Below, piece by piece: positions 7,273 to 15,098 of a stretch of 36,543 bases of DNA; the first letter of the stretch is position 1; each line of letters starts with the position of its first letter. Origin of the DNA: Bacillota bacterium. Lineage in GTDB: Bacteria; Bacillota; UBA4882; UBA10575. The stretch lies in assembly GCA_003511465.1 (NCBI GenBank), contig DOID01000023.1:3676-40218 (forward strand). Reading direction: 5' to 3'. The translations under genes were made by a program, and so were the position numbers. Below the pieces are notes generated by a model. It worked only from the letters and a program-made list of their open reading frames with translations. It did no database searches and was not told where the DNA came from.

Positions 7273-8748
7273 ATGAGTTCATACCAACTTCAGTGTAATT
7301 TAGCCGGGAACCAGAGGAACATGGAAAACATGGTGCGCGCGGTTGATCCCGATGCCCTTTTCCCGGCCGAAGGGGAGACCGATTTTAAAATCGATCTTAC
7401 GCTCATCCCGGATGAGGCGGGATTGACTTGTCGGGGTAAGCTGAGTGGACGGCAGCAAGCAGAAGTTACTTTCAATGACCGGGAAATTACCGATCCCCGT
7501 TATGGGACAACAGCTTATGAGCAGCGTAAAAAAGAAATGGTACGGCAGGGCGTATTAACTCTACTCGTTCAAGGAGGCAACCCCCAGCTACCCTGGGGTA
7601 TCCTCACCGGCGTCCGTCCGAGTAAAATCTACCATTATCTGCGAGATTTGGGCTTCACCGCCGCTGAAGTCCGGTCAAAGTTGGAAACCCAGTTTCTGCT
7701 GATACCGGAAAAAGCGCAGCTCTTAACGGAGGTAGGTGAAAGGCAAAGGCCTTTTTTCCAAAGGGTGGGGACGACAATCAGTATTTATATCGGGATCCCC
7801 TTTTGTCCGACCAAATGCAATTATTGTTCTTTTGCTTCTTATCCCTTGATCACCCATGCTCATTTAGTCGAACCGTTTTTAGCTGCCCTGGCCTATGAGA
7901 TCGATGAAATTAGCGAAGTCTTAGCCCAGACCGGTTCCTCCCTGGCTACCTTGTATATCGGCGGCGGAACCCCTTCCATCTTGTCAGCAAGCCAATTACG
8001 CTCCTTGCTGGAGCGGATCCAACAGAAACTTCCCCTGGACAGGTTATTGGAATATACGGTGGAAGCTGGGCGTCCCGATACCCTTGACCGGGAAAAGCTA
8101 ATACTGATGCGTGCCTACGGGGTATCTCGGATCAGTGTTAACCCCCAAACGGTTAATCCTCGTACTTTACAGCGCATCGGCCGCGAGCATTCTATAGCGC
8201 AGTTTGAAGCAACTGTCCGGATGGTTCGAGATTTAAAATTTCCCTGCTTAAATATGGATATGATCGTGGGTCTCCCCGGCGAAACTGAAGAGGATTGGGA
8301 CCAAACCCTTCAACAACTCCTTGCGGTTCAAGGAGAAAACATTACCCTGCATACTTTAGCGCCCAAAAGGGCGGCCACTTGGGATTTTACCCGGGTTAAG
8401 CAGGAGATTGCCGAGGAAAGGGTTGCGTCTTGGTTGAGGGTAGCCAGGGCGCAACTGAGCGCCAACAATTATTACCCTTATTATCTTTACCGACAAAGAA
8501 GAAGTGTCGCCGGACAAGAAAACTGCGGTTATACGCTTCCGGGTTGGGAAGGTATTTATAATATAATCATGATGGAAGAAAGGTCTACTGTTTTAGGTTT
8601 GGGGGGAGGAGGGATGAGTAAGTGGTTTGATCCGGTTCAGCAATGGGTTTCCAGAACTCCGAACCCGAAATGTCCCGCAACTTACAGCGGGCGGATCAAG
8701 GAATTAGTGGCGAAAAAAGTCAGCAAGTTGTTGACAGCTGTGAATTGA
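7273..8748 (+). CDS. hemZ: HemZ-type radical SAM protein, coproporphyrinogen III oxidase-like
   Basis: A 491-aa radical SAM protein matching Bacillus HemZ in length and layout. An N-terminal domain of about 160 residues precedes the SAM barrel. The [4Fe-4S] motif is PFCPTKCNYC (CxxxCxxC), followed by LYIGGGTPS and the HemN-like block EYTVEAGRPDTL. HemZ is described as an oxygen-independent coproporphyrinogen III oxidase-like (dehydrogenase) enzyme, but the activity of family members varies, so a haem role is inferred. Translation starts directly at the end of the upstream hydrolase gene. Its TGA stop lies inside the TTGACA -35 box of the promoter for the next gene. Confidence 0.88.
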   Translation: MSSYQLQCNLAGNQRNMENMVRAVDPDALFPAEGETDFKIDLTLIPDEAGLTCRGKLSGRQQAEVTFNDREITDPRYGTTAYEQRKKEMVRQGVLTLLVQGGNPQLPWGILTGVRPSKIYHYLRDLGFTAAEVRSKLETQFLLIPEKAQLLTEVGERQRPFFQRVGTTISIYIGIPFCPTKCNYCSFASYPLITHAHLVEPFLAALAYEIDEISEVLAQTGSSLATLYIGGGTPSILSASQLRSLLERIQQKLPLDRLLEYTVEAGRPDTLDREKLILMRAYGVSRISVNPQTVNPRTLQRIGREHSIAQFEATVRMVRDLKFPCLNMDMIVGLPGETEEDWDQTLQQLLAVQGENITLHTLAPKRAATWDFTRVKQEIAEERVASWLRVARAQLSANNYYPYYLYRQRRSVAGQENCGYTLPGWEGIYNIIMMEERSTVLGLGGGGMSKWFDPVQQWVSRTPNPKCPATYSGRIKELVAKKVSKLLTAVN

Positions 8749-8773
8749 CAAGAGTAGCTGGTTTCGGTACAAT
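8745..8773 (+). promoter_or_regulatory. Sigma-A-type promoter for the parvulin gene
   Basis: TTGACA (8745-8750), spacer of exactly 17 bp, TACAAT (8768-8773, 5 of 6). The -35 box contains the hemZ stop codon TGA (8746-8748). Expected transcription start near 8780, giving a leader of about 37 nt before the TTG start codon. Confidence 0.75.
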
Positions 8774-8816
8774 TAGAAAAGATGCCAAGAAACCAAATTG
8801 TTAAGGAGGAATTATA

Positions 8817-10328
8817 TTGGCTGGAATTATGAGTATCCGCCGGTTATCCAAGACCTTTTTAAAACCGGTTGTTATTATTTTAGTCTTAGGTCTGGTTATC
8901 GGTATGTTTTACGCAATTCCCCGGTTGAACAGTGGTGATCAGTATAACTTTTATAAGGGACCCTCCGCCCGGGTGAATGGGGTAAAAATTTCCGATCGAG
9001 ATTTTAACGACATCTTAATTCGTTTTCTACAGCAATACGGTTCTTCTTATAGTGATGACATTCTGAAAGCGAGTACCCTGGAATATTTGATCGAGCAAGA
9101 ACTGATTAAACAAGAAATCGAGAAGCGGAAAATATCCATCTCTGACCAGGAAGTTGATAATTTTTTAGGCGAAATCAAAGCCTATAACCAGATTGGTAGC
9201 GAAGAAGAAATGGAAATCTTCATTCAGCAGACCGGCGCCGGAAACCTTAAAGGTTTAAAAACAATGCTCCGTGACATCTTGGCTGAACAGAAACTATACA
9301 CCGTTTTAGGAAGAGAAGCCGAAATTGAAGTGAGCGAAGAAGAAATGATCGCCAGTTACGAAGAGATTGAAACGGCTCATATTTTGATCGCCACCACTTC
9401 TGAAGTGAGCGCCGAACCCCTTTCGGATGCCGCTGCCTTAAAGAAGGCACAAGAAGTATATAAAAAGTTAGAAGGCGGGGCCAATTTCGATGATTTGGCC
9501 CGGGAATACTCGGATGATGGTAGTAATAAAGATCAGGGTGGACGCATCGGTCGCGCTCCCATCGCTTATTTTAAATATTCTTTTGCGCCCGAATTTGTCG
9601 AAACAGCGCTTAATCTTGAAGTTGGCGCTTATAGCGCTCCCGTAAAAACCCAGTTCGGTTACCACCTGATTAAGCTGCATGATATCCAGTTAGCTCAGGG
9701 CCCTGCCTGGGAGCAAGAAAAAGAAAAAATTGAAGGCGATCTGCTGGCCAATAATTTCTTGAATACGAAAAAGAATGAGTGGGTCACCGAACAACGACAA
9801 CAGCATGCAAAAATTGAGATTCTCGACCCCGCCCTCCTTGGTTACCAGATGATCCAACAAGAGAAATGGGATCAGGCGGCCGTCGCTTATGAGAAGGCAA
9901 TAAAAGACAAGCGCTATAAGAAGAATCTAAATACTTTTCTGGCTTTAGCGGAATGCTATAAACAAACCAACGACTATACAGCAGCCCTTAGCGTCTTTGA
10001 GCGCTTACCCAAGGAGTTAAAGGACAATTTCCAAGTGGATTTATTAAAAGCCAACATTTACCAGGCGAATGAAGATCTGGATGGAGTTAAGACCGCCTTA
10101 TCCGCTGCTGAAGCCAAAGCCGGAGAGGACCTTTATCTCCTCAATCAGGTGCTGGCACAACTTAAAGCCGCGGAATTAACAGCCGAAACGCAGGCCCTCG
10201 AGGAAAAAATCGCTGTTCTTCAGGACAAATATGAGGAAGAACAGGCTGCCCTCAATAAGCAATTGGAAGAAGAGCAAAAAATGCTTGAGGCCCAACAGAA
10301 CCAGGAAGGGATCTTTGAGACCGACTGA
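8817..10328 (+). CDS. Membrane-anchored parvulin-type peptidyl-prolyl isomerase (SurA/PrsA-like) with TPR-like tail
   Basis: A 503-aa extracytoplasmic folding catalyst. The start is TTG 8817, 6 nt after AAGGAGGA; an ATG at 8829 is too far from that site. An N-terminal membrane segment (about residues 17-36, VVIILVLGLVIGMFY) has no lipobox, so this is a membrane anchor rather than the lipoprotein form of Bacillus PrsA. Next comes a SurA_N-like chaperone region (ARVNGVKISDRDFNDIL). A PpiC/rotamase domain follows at about residues 180-290 (ETAHILIATT, FDDLAREYSDD, GRIGRAP, APVKTQFGYHLIKLHD). Residues of about 340-480 look like helical TPR repeats, and the last 40 residues are Glu/Gln-rich and probably coiled coil. 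It is a single-gene unit with its own promoter and a weak terminator. The clients are unknown. Confidence 0.85.
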   Translation: MAGIMSIRRLSKTFLKPVVIILVLGLVIGMFYAIPRLNSGDQYNFYKGPSARVNGVKISDRDFNDILIRFLQQYGSSYSDDILKASTLEYLIEQELIKQEIEKRKISISDQEVDNFLGEIKAYNQIGSEEEMEIFIQQTGAGNLKGLKTMLRDILAEQKLYTVLGREAEIEVSEEEMIASYEEIETAHILIATTSEVSAEPLSDAAALKKAQEVYKKLEGGANFDDLAREYSDDGSNKDQGGRIGRAPIAYFKYSFAPEFVETALNLEVGAYSAPVKTQFGYHLIKLHDIQLAQGPAWEQEKEKIEGDLLANNFLNTKKNEWVTEQRQQHAKIEILDPALLGYQMIQQEKWDQAAVAYEKAIKDKRYKKNLNTFLALAECYKQTNDYTAALSVFERLPKELKDNFQVDLLKANIYQANEDLDGVKTALSAAEAKAGEDLYLLNQVLAQLKAAELTAETQALEEKIAVLQDKYEEEQAALNKQLEEEQKMLEAQQNQEGIFETD

Positions 10329-10368
10329 TGAAAGAGGAGCCTTAGTCCGATTATAGCCGGATGGGTGG

Positions 10369-10390
10369 AGGGTGATCCCTTCACCCTTTT
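10369..10390 (+). terminator. Probable weak terminator after the parvulin gene
   Basis: AGGGTGA (10369-10375), loop of 5 nt, TCACCCT (10381-10387), ending in four T. The tail is short, so some read-through into hisS is likely. Confidence 0.5.
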
Positions 10391-10460
10391 CCAATTACAC
10401 TATATATTGTACCGAAATTTCTTTAGCTGGATACAACAGAAAAAGCGCTATTAGGAATGG

Positions 10461-11750
10461 GTGATCAATTTGATAACAGCGCCACGTGGCACCTACGATA
10501 TCATGCCAGACCGTGCTTTAGTTTGGCAGTGGATGGAGTCAACCATCCGCCAGGTTTTACTCTCCTACGGTTACGGTGAGATCCGAACCCCCATCTTTGA
10601 ACATACCGAACTATTTCAACGGGGGATCGGCGAAACCACCGATATTGTTGAAAAAGAAATGTACACTTTTGCGGATCAGGGGAAAAGAAGTATCACCCTG
10701 CGTCCGGAGGGGACTGCTCCGGTTGTACGCGCCTATATTGAACATAAACTTTATGGCGTGGCTCCGGTCACCAAACTTTTCTACTTAGGTCCGATGTTTC
10801 GACAAGAAAGGCCCCAAGCTGGCCGCTTCCGTCAGTTCCATCAATTTGGGGTCGAAATGATTGGCGCAGAAAGTCCGGTGGCCGATGCGGAAGTTATCTT
10901 GCTAGCCCATGACCTCTACCACCAATTAGGATTAACTGACCTGGAAATTCACCTAAATTCGGTAGGTTGTGCCCAGTGCCGTCAAGCCTATAAAACCGCA
11001 TTGACTTCCACGCTCGAAGCCGTTGCGGACGAACTTTGTACCACTTGTCGCTTGCGTTTGGACCGTAATCCCTTACGGTTGTTGGATTGTAAAAGTCCTT
11101 CCTGTCAAGCAGCGGTAAGTAAGGTTCCGCCCATTCAAGATTATCTCTGTCCCGACTGTGACCACCATTTTAAGGGAGTTCTCGCCCTGCTTGATCAGGT
11201 CAAGGTAAAATATAAGCTGTCCCCGAAGTTAGTACGGGGATTAGACTATTACTCTCGAACCGTCTTTGAGATCATCAATCATGATTTGGGCGCCCAAAAT
11301 GCGCTTTGTGGGGGCGGCCGGTACGATGGCTTGGTCGAAGCCTGCGGTGGGCCGGCTGTTCCCGGAGTTGGCTTTGCCTCTGGAATCGAAAGGCTATTGA
11401 CCACCCTGGAGCAGAAGGGGAAATTACCCGAACTGTCTGGGGCACCCCAACTGTTTGTGCTGCCCTTGGGTGAACAGTTAACTGCCGTCGCTTTTGAACT
11501 GGCGACGAGCCTGCGTCGTCAAGGTTTCTTTGTTGAACTGGGTAATGGGACCAAAAGTCTAAAAGCCCAGTTGAAATCGGCCCATAAATCAGGAGCTGCC
11601 CTTACGGTGATCATCGGTGAAGATGAATGGCAAGCGCAGCAAGTGACGGTTAAAATAATGGGGGACGGGAGCCAAAAGCGGATCGCTGCGGCCGAGCTGC
11701 AAAAGGAGATTGCATCGCTCATTAGCCCCCTGGGCAAAAAGTACCAATAG
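10461..11750 (+). CDS. hisS: Histidyl-tRNA synthetase
   Basis: A class II aminoacyl-tRNA synthetase that charges tRNA-His. Its length, 429 aa, is normal. Visible motifs are PRGTYDIMP at the N terminus, the motif 2 region RQERPQAGRFRQFHQFG, the histidine-specific LVRGLDYYSRTVFE, GGGRYDGL and motif 3 GFASGIERLL. The C-terminal anticodon-binding domain begins near LFVLPLGEQ. The start is uncertain. GTG 10461 has AGGA 4 nt upstream. TTG 10470 has GGTGATC at good spacing and gives MITAPRGTYDIMP, closer to the family N terminus. aspS follows after about 43 bp that contain a small hairpin, the usual hisS-aspS pairing in Bacillota. Confidence 0.96.
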   Translation: MINLITAPRGTYDIMPDRALVWQWMESTIRQVLLSYGYGEIRTPIFEHTELFQRGIGETTDIVEKEMYTFADQGKRSITLRPEGTAPVVRAYIEHKLYGVAPVTKLFYLGPMFRQERPQAGRFRQFHQFGVEMIGAESPVADAEVILLAHDLYHQLGLTDLEIHLNSVGCAQCRQAYKTALTSTLEAVADELCTTCRLRLDRNPLRLLDCKSPSCQAAVSKVPPIQDYLCPDCDHHFKGVLALLDQVKVKYKLSPKLVRGLDYYSRTVFEIINHDLGAQNALCGGGRYDGLVEACGGPAVPGVGFASGIERLLTTLEQKGKLPELSGAPQLFVLPLGEQLTAVAFELATSLRRQGFFVELGNGTKSLKAQLKSAHKSGAALTVIIGEDEWQAQQVTVKIMGDGSQKRIAAAELQKEIASLISPLGKKYQ

Positions 11751-11775
11751 GGCTTTTTGTTTAGCAAAAAGCTTT
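11749..11775. repeat. Intergenic hairpin, GCTTTTTG family (member 3, short form)
   Basis: GCTTTTTG (11752-11759), loop TTTAG, CAAAAAGC (11765-11772): a perfect 8-bp stem, extendable to 11 pairs with two G-T. It starts inside the hisS stop codon and ends just before the aspS ribosome-binding site. This is the minimal form of the family. Confidence 0.65.
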
Positions 11776-11793
11776 AATAAGGGAGGGTTTAGC

Positions 11794-13578
11794 TTGTCAT
11801 CCTGGATCCGTACCCATGATTGTGGAAAAATAAGTTTAAACGATGTGGGCGCTACCGTCAGTTTGAACGGCTGGATTAATCGTTACCGTAATCTCGGGGG
11901 GTTATTATTTATTGACCTCCGGGACCGCACAGGCCTTGTCCAAGTGGTATTTAGTCCGGAGCAACAACCGGAGCTTTTTAAAATCGCCGAAACCCTTCGG
12001 AACGAATATGTGGTGACGGTGAAGGGGCAGGTCCAAAATCGGCCTGAAACCATGCTCAACCCGGAAATGGCGACCGGAGGAGTCGAGGTGGCCGCTACCG
12101 AGCTCGTTATCGTTAATACGGCGAAAACGCCGCCGCTATACGTGAATAAAACGGCGGAGGAGGAAGAAACCCTCCGGCTGCGTTACCGCTATCTAGATTT
12201 ACGCCGCCCGGAAATGCAAAAGAAGCTAGCGCTCCGGCACCGGATTGTGAAACTGATCCGTGATTTCTTAGATACTAAAGGCTTTTGGGAGATTGAAACC
12301 CCCATGTTGACCCGGAGTACCCCCGAAGGAGCGCGGGACTTTTTGGTTCCCAGCCGCGTGAACCCCGGTCAATTTTACGCTTTGCCCCAATCACCACAGA
12401 TCTTCAAACAATTATTGATGGTCAGCGGGATGGAGAAATATTTTCAGATTGCCCGTTGTTTTCGCGATGAAGATTTACGCGCCGACCGGCAACCCGAATT
12501 TACCCAAGTTGACCTTGAAATGTCCTTTGTCGAACGGGAGACGATCCTCTCCTTAATGGAAGAAATGATGGCCTTACTCCTGAAGGAACTGAAGGGAATC
12601 GATCTTCCCCGACCATTTCCCCGCCTTAAATACGCAGAAGCCATGGACAGATACGGCAGTGATAAACCGGATACCAGATTCGGTTTGGAACTGGTTGAGA
12701 TTTCGGAGTTGGTGGCGGAGAGCGAATTTACGGTGTTCCGTAATGTTCTGGCCCAAGGGGGAAAAGTAGTCGCCTTTAACGCGCCAGGTTGCGGCCAATA
12801 TACCCGTCGCGAACTTGATGCTTTATCACCACTGGCCGCCAAGTACGGCGCTAAAGGGGTGGCCTACTTTGCTCTGGCGGAAGGTAATGTCAAATCGCCG
12901 ATTGCCAAGTTTTTTACCCAAAATCAGTTGGAGAAAGTTATTACGAAGCTTGATGCCAAAGACGGCGATTTAATCATCATCATCGCCGACCAAAAACCGC
13001 AGCAAGCCCTTACGGCGCTAGGAGCCTTACGTTTAGAGTTTGGACGCCGGTTAAACCTAATTCCGGAAAATCAATATAATTTATTATGGGTTGTGGATTT
13101 TCCTTTATTTGAAGAAGATCCGACCGCCAACCGACTGGTTTCTGTGCACCATCCCTTTACGGCTCCGCTCGCCGCCGACAATGAGCTCTTGACAGCGGAT
13201 CCACTAAAGGTCCGTTCCAACTCCTATGATTTGGTCTTGAACGGAGTAGAGCTTGGCGGAGGAAGTATCAGAATTCATGAGCGGGCGCTGCAGGAAAAAA
13301 TCTTTACAACGCTGGGCTTAACACCGACGCTTGTTCAGGAAAAATTCGGTTTCTTACTGGAAGCTTTTGAATACGGAACACCACCCCACGGCGGAATTGC
13401 GTTGGGTCTTGACCGTTTAGTAATGCTTTTAACCGAAGCCTCCAGTCTCCGTGAAGTCATTGCTTTTCCGAAAACAACTAGCGCCACCTGTTTAATGACG
13501 ATGGCGCCCTCCACGGTAAGCCCAGAGCAGCTAGAAGAAGTTCACTTAACTACCAATTATAGGCAAGAAGAGTCTTGA
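11794..13578 (+). CDS. aspS: Aspartyl-tRNA synthetase
   Basis: A class IIb synthetase that charges tRNA-Asp; whether it also charges tRNA-Asn cannot be decided here. I use TTG 11794, 6 nt after GGGAGGG, giving 594 aa, the normal bacterial length; the upstream open frame overlaps hisS and is spurious. The N-terminal OB-fold anticodon domain contains LNGWINRYRNLGGLLFIDLR. Motif 2 is FRDEDLRADRQPEFTQVD. The bacterial GAD insertion domain lies in the middle. The active-site blocks FPLFEEDP, LGGGSIRIHE and motif 3 GLDRLVMLL follow. Downstream come a structured repeat and the 6S RNA gene. Confidence 0.96.
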   Translation: MSSWIRTHDCGKISLNDVGATVSLNGWINRYRNLGGLLFIDLRDRTGLVQVVFSPEQQPELFKIAETLRNEYVVTVKGQVQNRPETMLNPEMATGGVEVAATELVIVNTAKTPPLYVNKTAEEEETLRLRYRYLDLRRPEMQKKLALRHRIVKLIRDFLDTKGFWEIETPMLTRSTPEGARDFLVPSRVNPGQFYALPQSPQIFKQLLMVSGMEKYFQIARCFRDEDLRADRQPEFTQVDLEMSFVERETILSLMEEMMALLLKELKGIDLPRPFPRLKYAEAMDRYGSDKPDTRFGLELVEISELVAESEFTVFRNVLAQGGKVVAFNAPGCGQYTRRELDALSPLAAKYGAKGVAYFALAEGNVKSPIAKFFTQNQLEKVITKLDAKDGDLIIIIADQKPQQALTALGALRLEFGRRLNLIPENQYNLLWVVDFPLFEEDPTANRLVSVHHPFTAPLAADNELLTADPLKVRSNSYDLVLNGVELGGGSIRIHERALQEKIFTTLGLTPTLVQEKFGFLLEAFEYGTPPHGGIALGLDRLVMLLTEASSLREVIAFPKTTSATCLMTMAPSTVSPEQLEEVHLTTNYRQEES

Positions 13579-13620
13579 CGCCTCCTCTTGCATGAATAAG
13601 CTTTTCTATGATATGATTTA

Positions 13621-13780
13621 AGTAGTCGCTCATGTGGCTACCGCCCGCGCACTTGAAGTGTTGAAAATTGAAGCCAGATGAGTCGACAAGCCCCCGAAGG
13701 CCACCGCAGCTGGTCGTTCGGAGCAGCGTCACTTTAGCTAAATTGCTGAAATTTAAGCTGCGAGAATCGACAGACTAGTA
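13621..13780. repeat. Structured dispersed element, copy 1
   Basis: About 160 bp between aspS and the 6S RNA gene, clearly homologous to 22448-22704. Shared blocks include AGTAGTCGCTCA at the left, GGCTACCGCCCGCGCA, GTCGACAAGCCCCCGAAGGC, GCAGCTGGTCGTTCGGAGC and GAATCGACAGACTAGTA at the right. Outer arms AGTAGTC (13621-13627) and GACTAGT (13773-13779) pair at 6 of 7 positions. An inner helix joins CTCATGTGGCT (13629-13639) to AGCCAGATGAG (13672-13682) at 10 of 11 positions. Smaller helices are GCC/GGC, GCTG/CAGC and AGCTAAATT/AAATTTAAGCT. No open frame. It may be a MITE-like element or a structured RNA. Its right end doubles as the -35 region of the 6S promoter. Confidence 0.75.
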
Positions 13781-13794
13781 TCTTTAAGTAGAAT
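13767..13794 (+). promoter_or_regulatory. Promoter of the 6S RNA gene
   Basis: TCGACA (13767-13772, 5 of 6), 16-bp spacer, TAGAAT (13789-13794, 5 of 6). The predicted start, about 6 nt downstream, coincides with G13800, the first paired base of the 6S closing stem. The -35 box lies inside the conserved right end of the repeat. Confidence 0.65.
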
Positions 13795-13799
13795 TAAGA

Positions 13800-13987
13800 G
13801 AAACCCTGCTGTGTGCGTAACGAAGCTGATGTTTTGAACCAACACATTTACCTAGGGAGCCCTCCTCCGGTTGTCGGCATGTATGCCTTGCCAGACAAGG
13901 ACACATAAAGCAGCCGGGAGGCACCCACCTGTGCGAGCGGGTTCAAGGTAAGCTTCAGCCGAAAACGACATGGCGGGGTTTCTTTTT
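13800..13987 (+). ncRNA. ssrS: 6S RNA
   Basis: 6S RNA binds the housekeeping RNA polymerase holoenzyme by mimicking an open promoter. The 188-nt region folds as one long interrupted hairpin, as the family does. The closing stem GAAACCCTGCTGTGT (13800-13814) pairs with ACATGGCGGGGTTTC (13968-13982) and is followed by five T. Inside, GCTGA and TTGAACC on the left pair with GGTTCAA and TCAGC on the right, flanking the central region. The tip is CCTTG-CCAGA-CAAGG. Context supports the call: B. subtilis 6S-1 (bsrA) lies beside aspS, and proteobacterial ssrS precedes the 5-formyl-THF cyclo-ligase gene. Here it sits between both. The family is assigned from structure and context, without a covariance-model search. 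Confidence 0.85.
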
Positions 13988-14024
13988 GGAGTGTTCTCCA
14001 AGTATTTTCGAATTAGAGGTTAAG

Positions 14025-14597
14025 ATGGAAAAGAAAAAAATTAAGCAAGCACTGCGCACCGCGTATAAAGAAAAGCTACAGCATATAGGTGGTCTGGACG
14101 CCCAGCGGCATAGTGAACTGATCTGTAACTACGCCCTAACTTTACCGGCTTTACAGGAAAGTAAGACAATTGCGGCCTATGCTTCCTTTGACCGCGAGGT
14201 CAACACGGACCGACTCCTGACCGGACTTTTGGCTCGAGGTTTTAAGCTGGTTCTTCCGGTGATCGACAACCAAACCAGGAAGATGGAGTTTCGGGATGCC
14301 CAAAATTTGTCGGTATTAACATTAAGCGCCTATGGGATTTTAGAACCCCAACACGGACAGCGCTGCTTGCCACAGGAGATTGAGCTGTACTTCATTCCCG
14401 GCCTCGCCTTTGACCGGAAGGGAAATCGGTTAGGGAGGGGAGGGGGCTATTACGACCGGTACCTGTCAGCCATTGGACCTGATGCTGTAAAAGTAGGGAT
14501 TGCTTATCAGCTCCAAATCGACCCCGCCCTTCCGGTCGAAACCCATGATCTCCAAGTTGATCTGCTGATTACGGAAACAGGGATTATCCCGGTTTAA
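14025..14597 (+). CDS. ygfA: 5-formyltetrahydrofolate cyclo-ligase
   Basis: A cytoplasmic enzyme that converts 5-formyl-THF to 5,10-methenyl-THF using ATP and so recycles a stored folate. The ATG at 14025 has GAGGT close upstream and gives 190 aa, the family length. The open frame extends to TTG 13986, but that extension overlaps the 6S terminator. The signature LGRGGGYYDRYL lies near residue 145. The basic MEKKKIKQALRTAYKEKL start is typical. The gene begins 37 nt after the 6S RNA end, so it may share the 6S transcript as ygfA does in proteobacteria. Its stop overlaps the stop of the convergent pspC-like gene by 4 bp. Confidence 0.93.
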   Translation: MEKKKIKQALRTAYKEKLQHIGGLDAQRHSELICNYALTLPALQESKTIAAYASFDREVNTDRLLTGLLARGFKLVLPVIDNQTRKMEFRDAQNLSVLTLSAYGILEPQHGQRCLPQEIELYFIPGLAFDRKGNRLGRGGGYYDRYLSAIGPDAVKVGIAYQLQIDPALPVETHDLQVDLLITETGIIPV

Positions 14598-15016
14598 TTC
14601 CGGTTAAAGCTGCGCACCAAAATGATTACTCCTAAGATGATTAAAAAAATGGGGATCAGATTCCGATTAAAAAGCGACCAGGGGATTAGTTCACGTAAGA
14701 TAAAGAACAGGCCGACCACGATTAAGATGATGCCGCCAACGCGCCACCGCTTCTCTTGTTCTTCCTCTTGATCTTCTTCTTTTTGCTTTCCTTGAGTTTC
14801 GGTGCTCCCCTCGGGATTGACCTCATGTTCATAGGGGCTTTCCGGAATAATGAACCACGCGATCAAATAGATCAAAACCCCACCACCCATAAAAAAAGCA
14901 AGCACCCAAAGTAAGCGGACGATAATCACATCAACCCCAAAATATTCGGCCAAGCCGCCGGCTACTCCGGCAATCATCCGTTCTTGGTTGGAACGGTATA
15001 AACGTCCACGCTCCAT
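14594..15016 (-). CDS. PspC-domain membrane protein
   Basis: A 140-aa membrane protein with an N-terminal PspC domain: RLYRSNQERMIAGVAGGLAEYFGVD, then a first hydrophobic segment (about residues 29-59) ending in WFIIPESP. A Glu/Gln/Lys-rich linker (about 70-88) leads to two further hydrophobic segments (GGIILIVVGLFFIL and LIPIFLIILGVIILV), as in LiaF-type tails. PspC proteins take part in envelope-stress responses, but a specific role is inference. AAGGAG lies about 10 nt before the ATG. It is one of only two minus-strand genes in the window and overlaps the end of the cyclo-ligase gene tail to tail. Divergent from addB. Confidence 0.88.
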   Translation of the reverse strand: MERGRLYRSNQERMIAGVAGGLAEYFGVDVIIVRLLWVLAFFMGGGVLIYLIAWFIIPESPYEHEVNPEGSTETQGKQKEEDQEEEQEKRWRVGGIILIVVGLFFILRELIPWSLFNRNLIPIFLIILGVIILVRSFNRN

Positions 15017-15098
15017 CCTTACATCTCTCCTTTGGTAAACATTTGATTATCTAAAATTATCTTACACCATGTCCGGCTGACAAGCAATTCTATAACAA

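Noticed and set aside
11710..11793. N-terminal extension of aspS into hisS.
   Set aside because: It overlaps the end of hisS in another frame, and the TTG at 11794 has a strong ribosome-binding site and the family's N terminus.
13575..13617. TTGACG across the aspS stop as a fourth stop-codon promoter.
   Set aside because: The TATGAT boxes downstream are 26 and 31 bp away, too far for a sigma-A promoter.
13767..13780. ACAGACTA at the end of the repeat resembles the group I intron R element, and AGTAGTC its S partner.
   Set aside because: The order is wrong (the S-like part comes first and the R-like part last), and I see no P/Q core, so a plain closing stem is the simpler reading.
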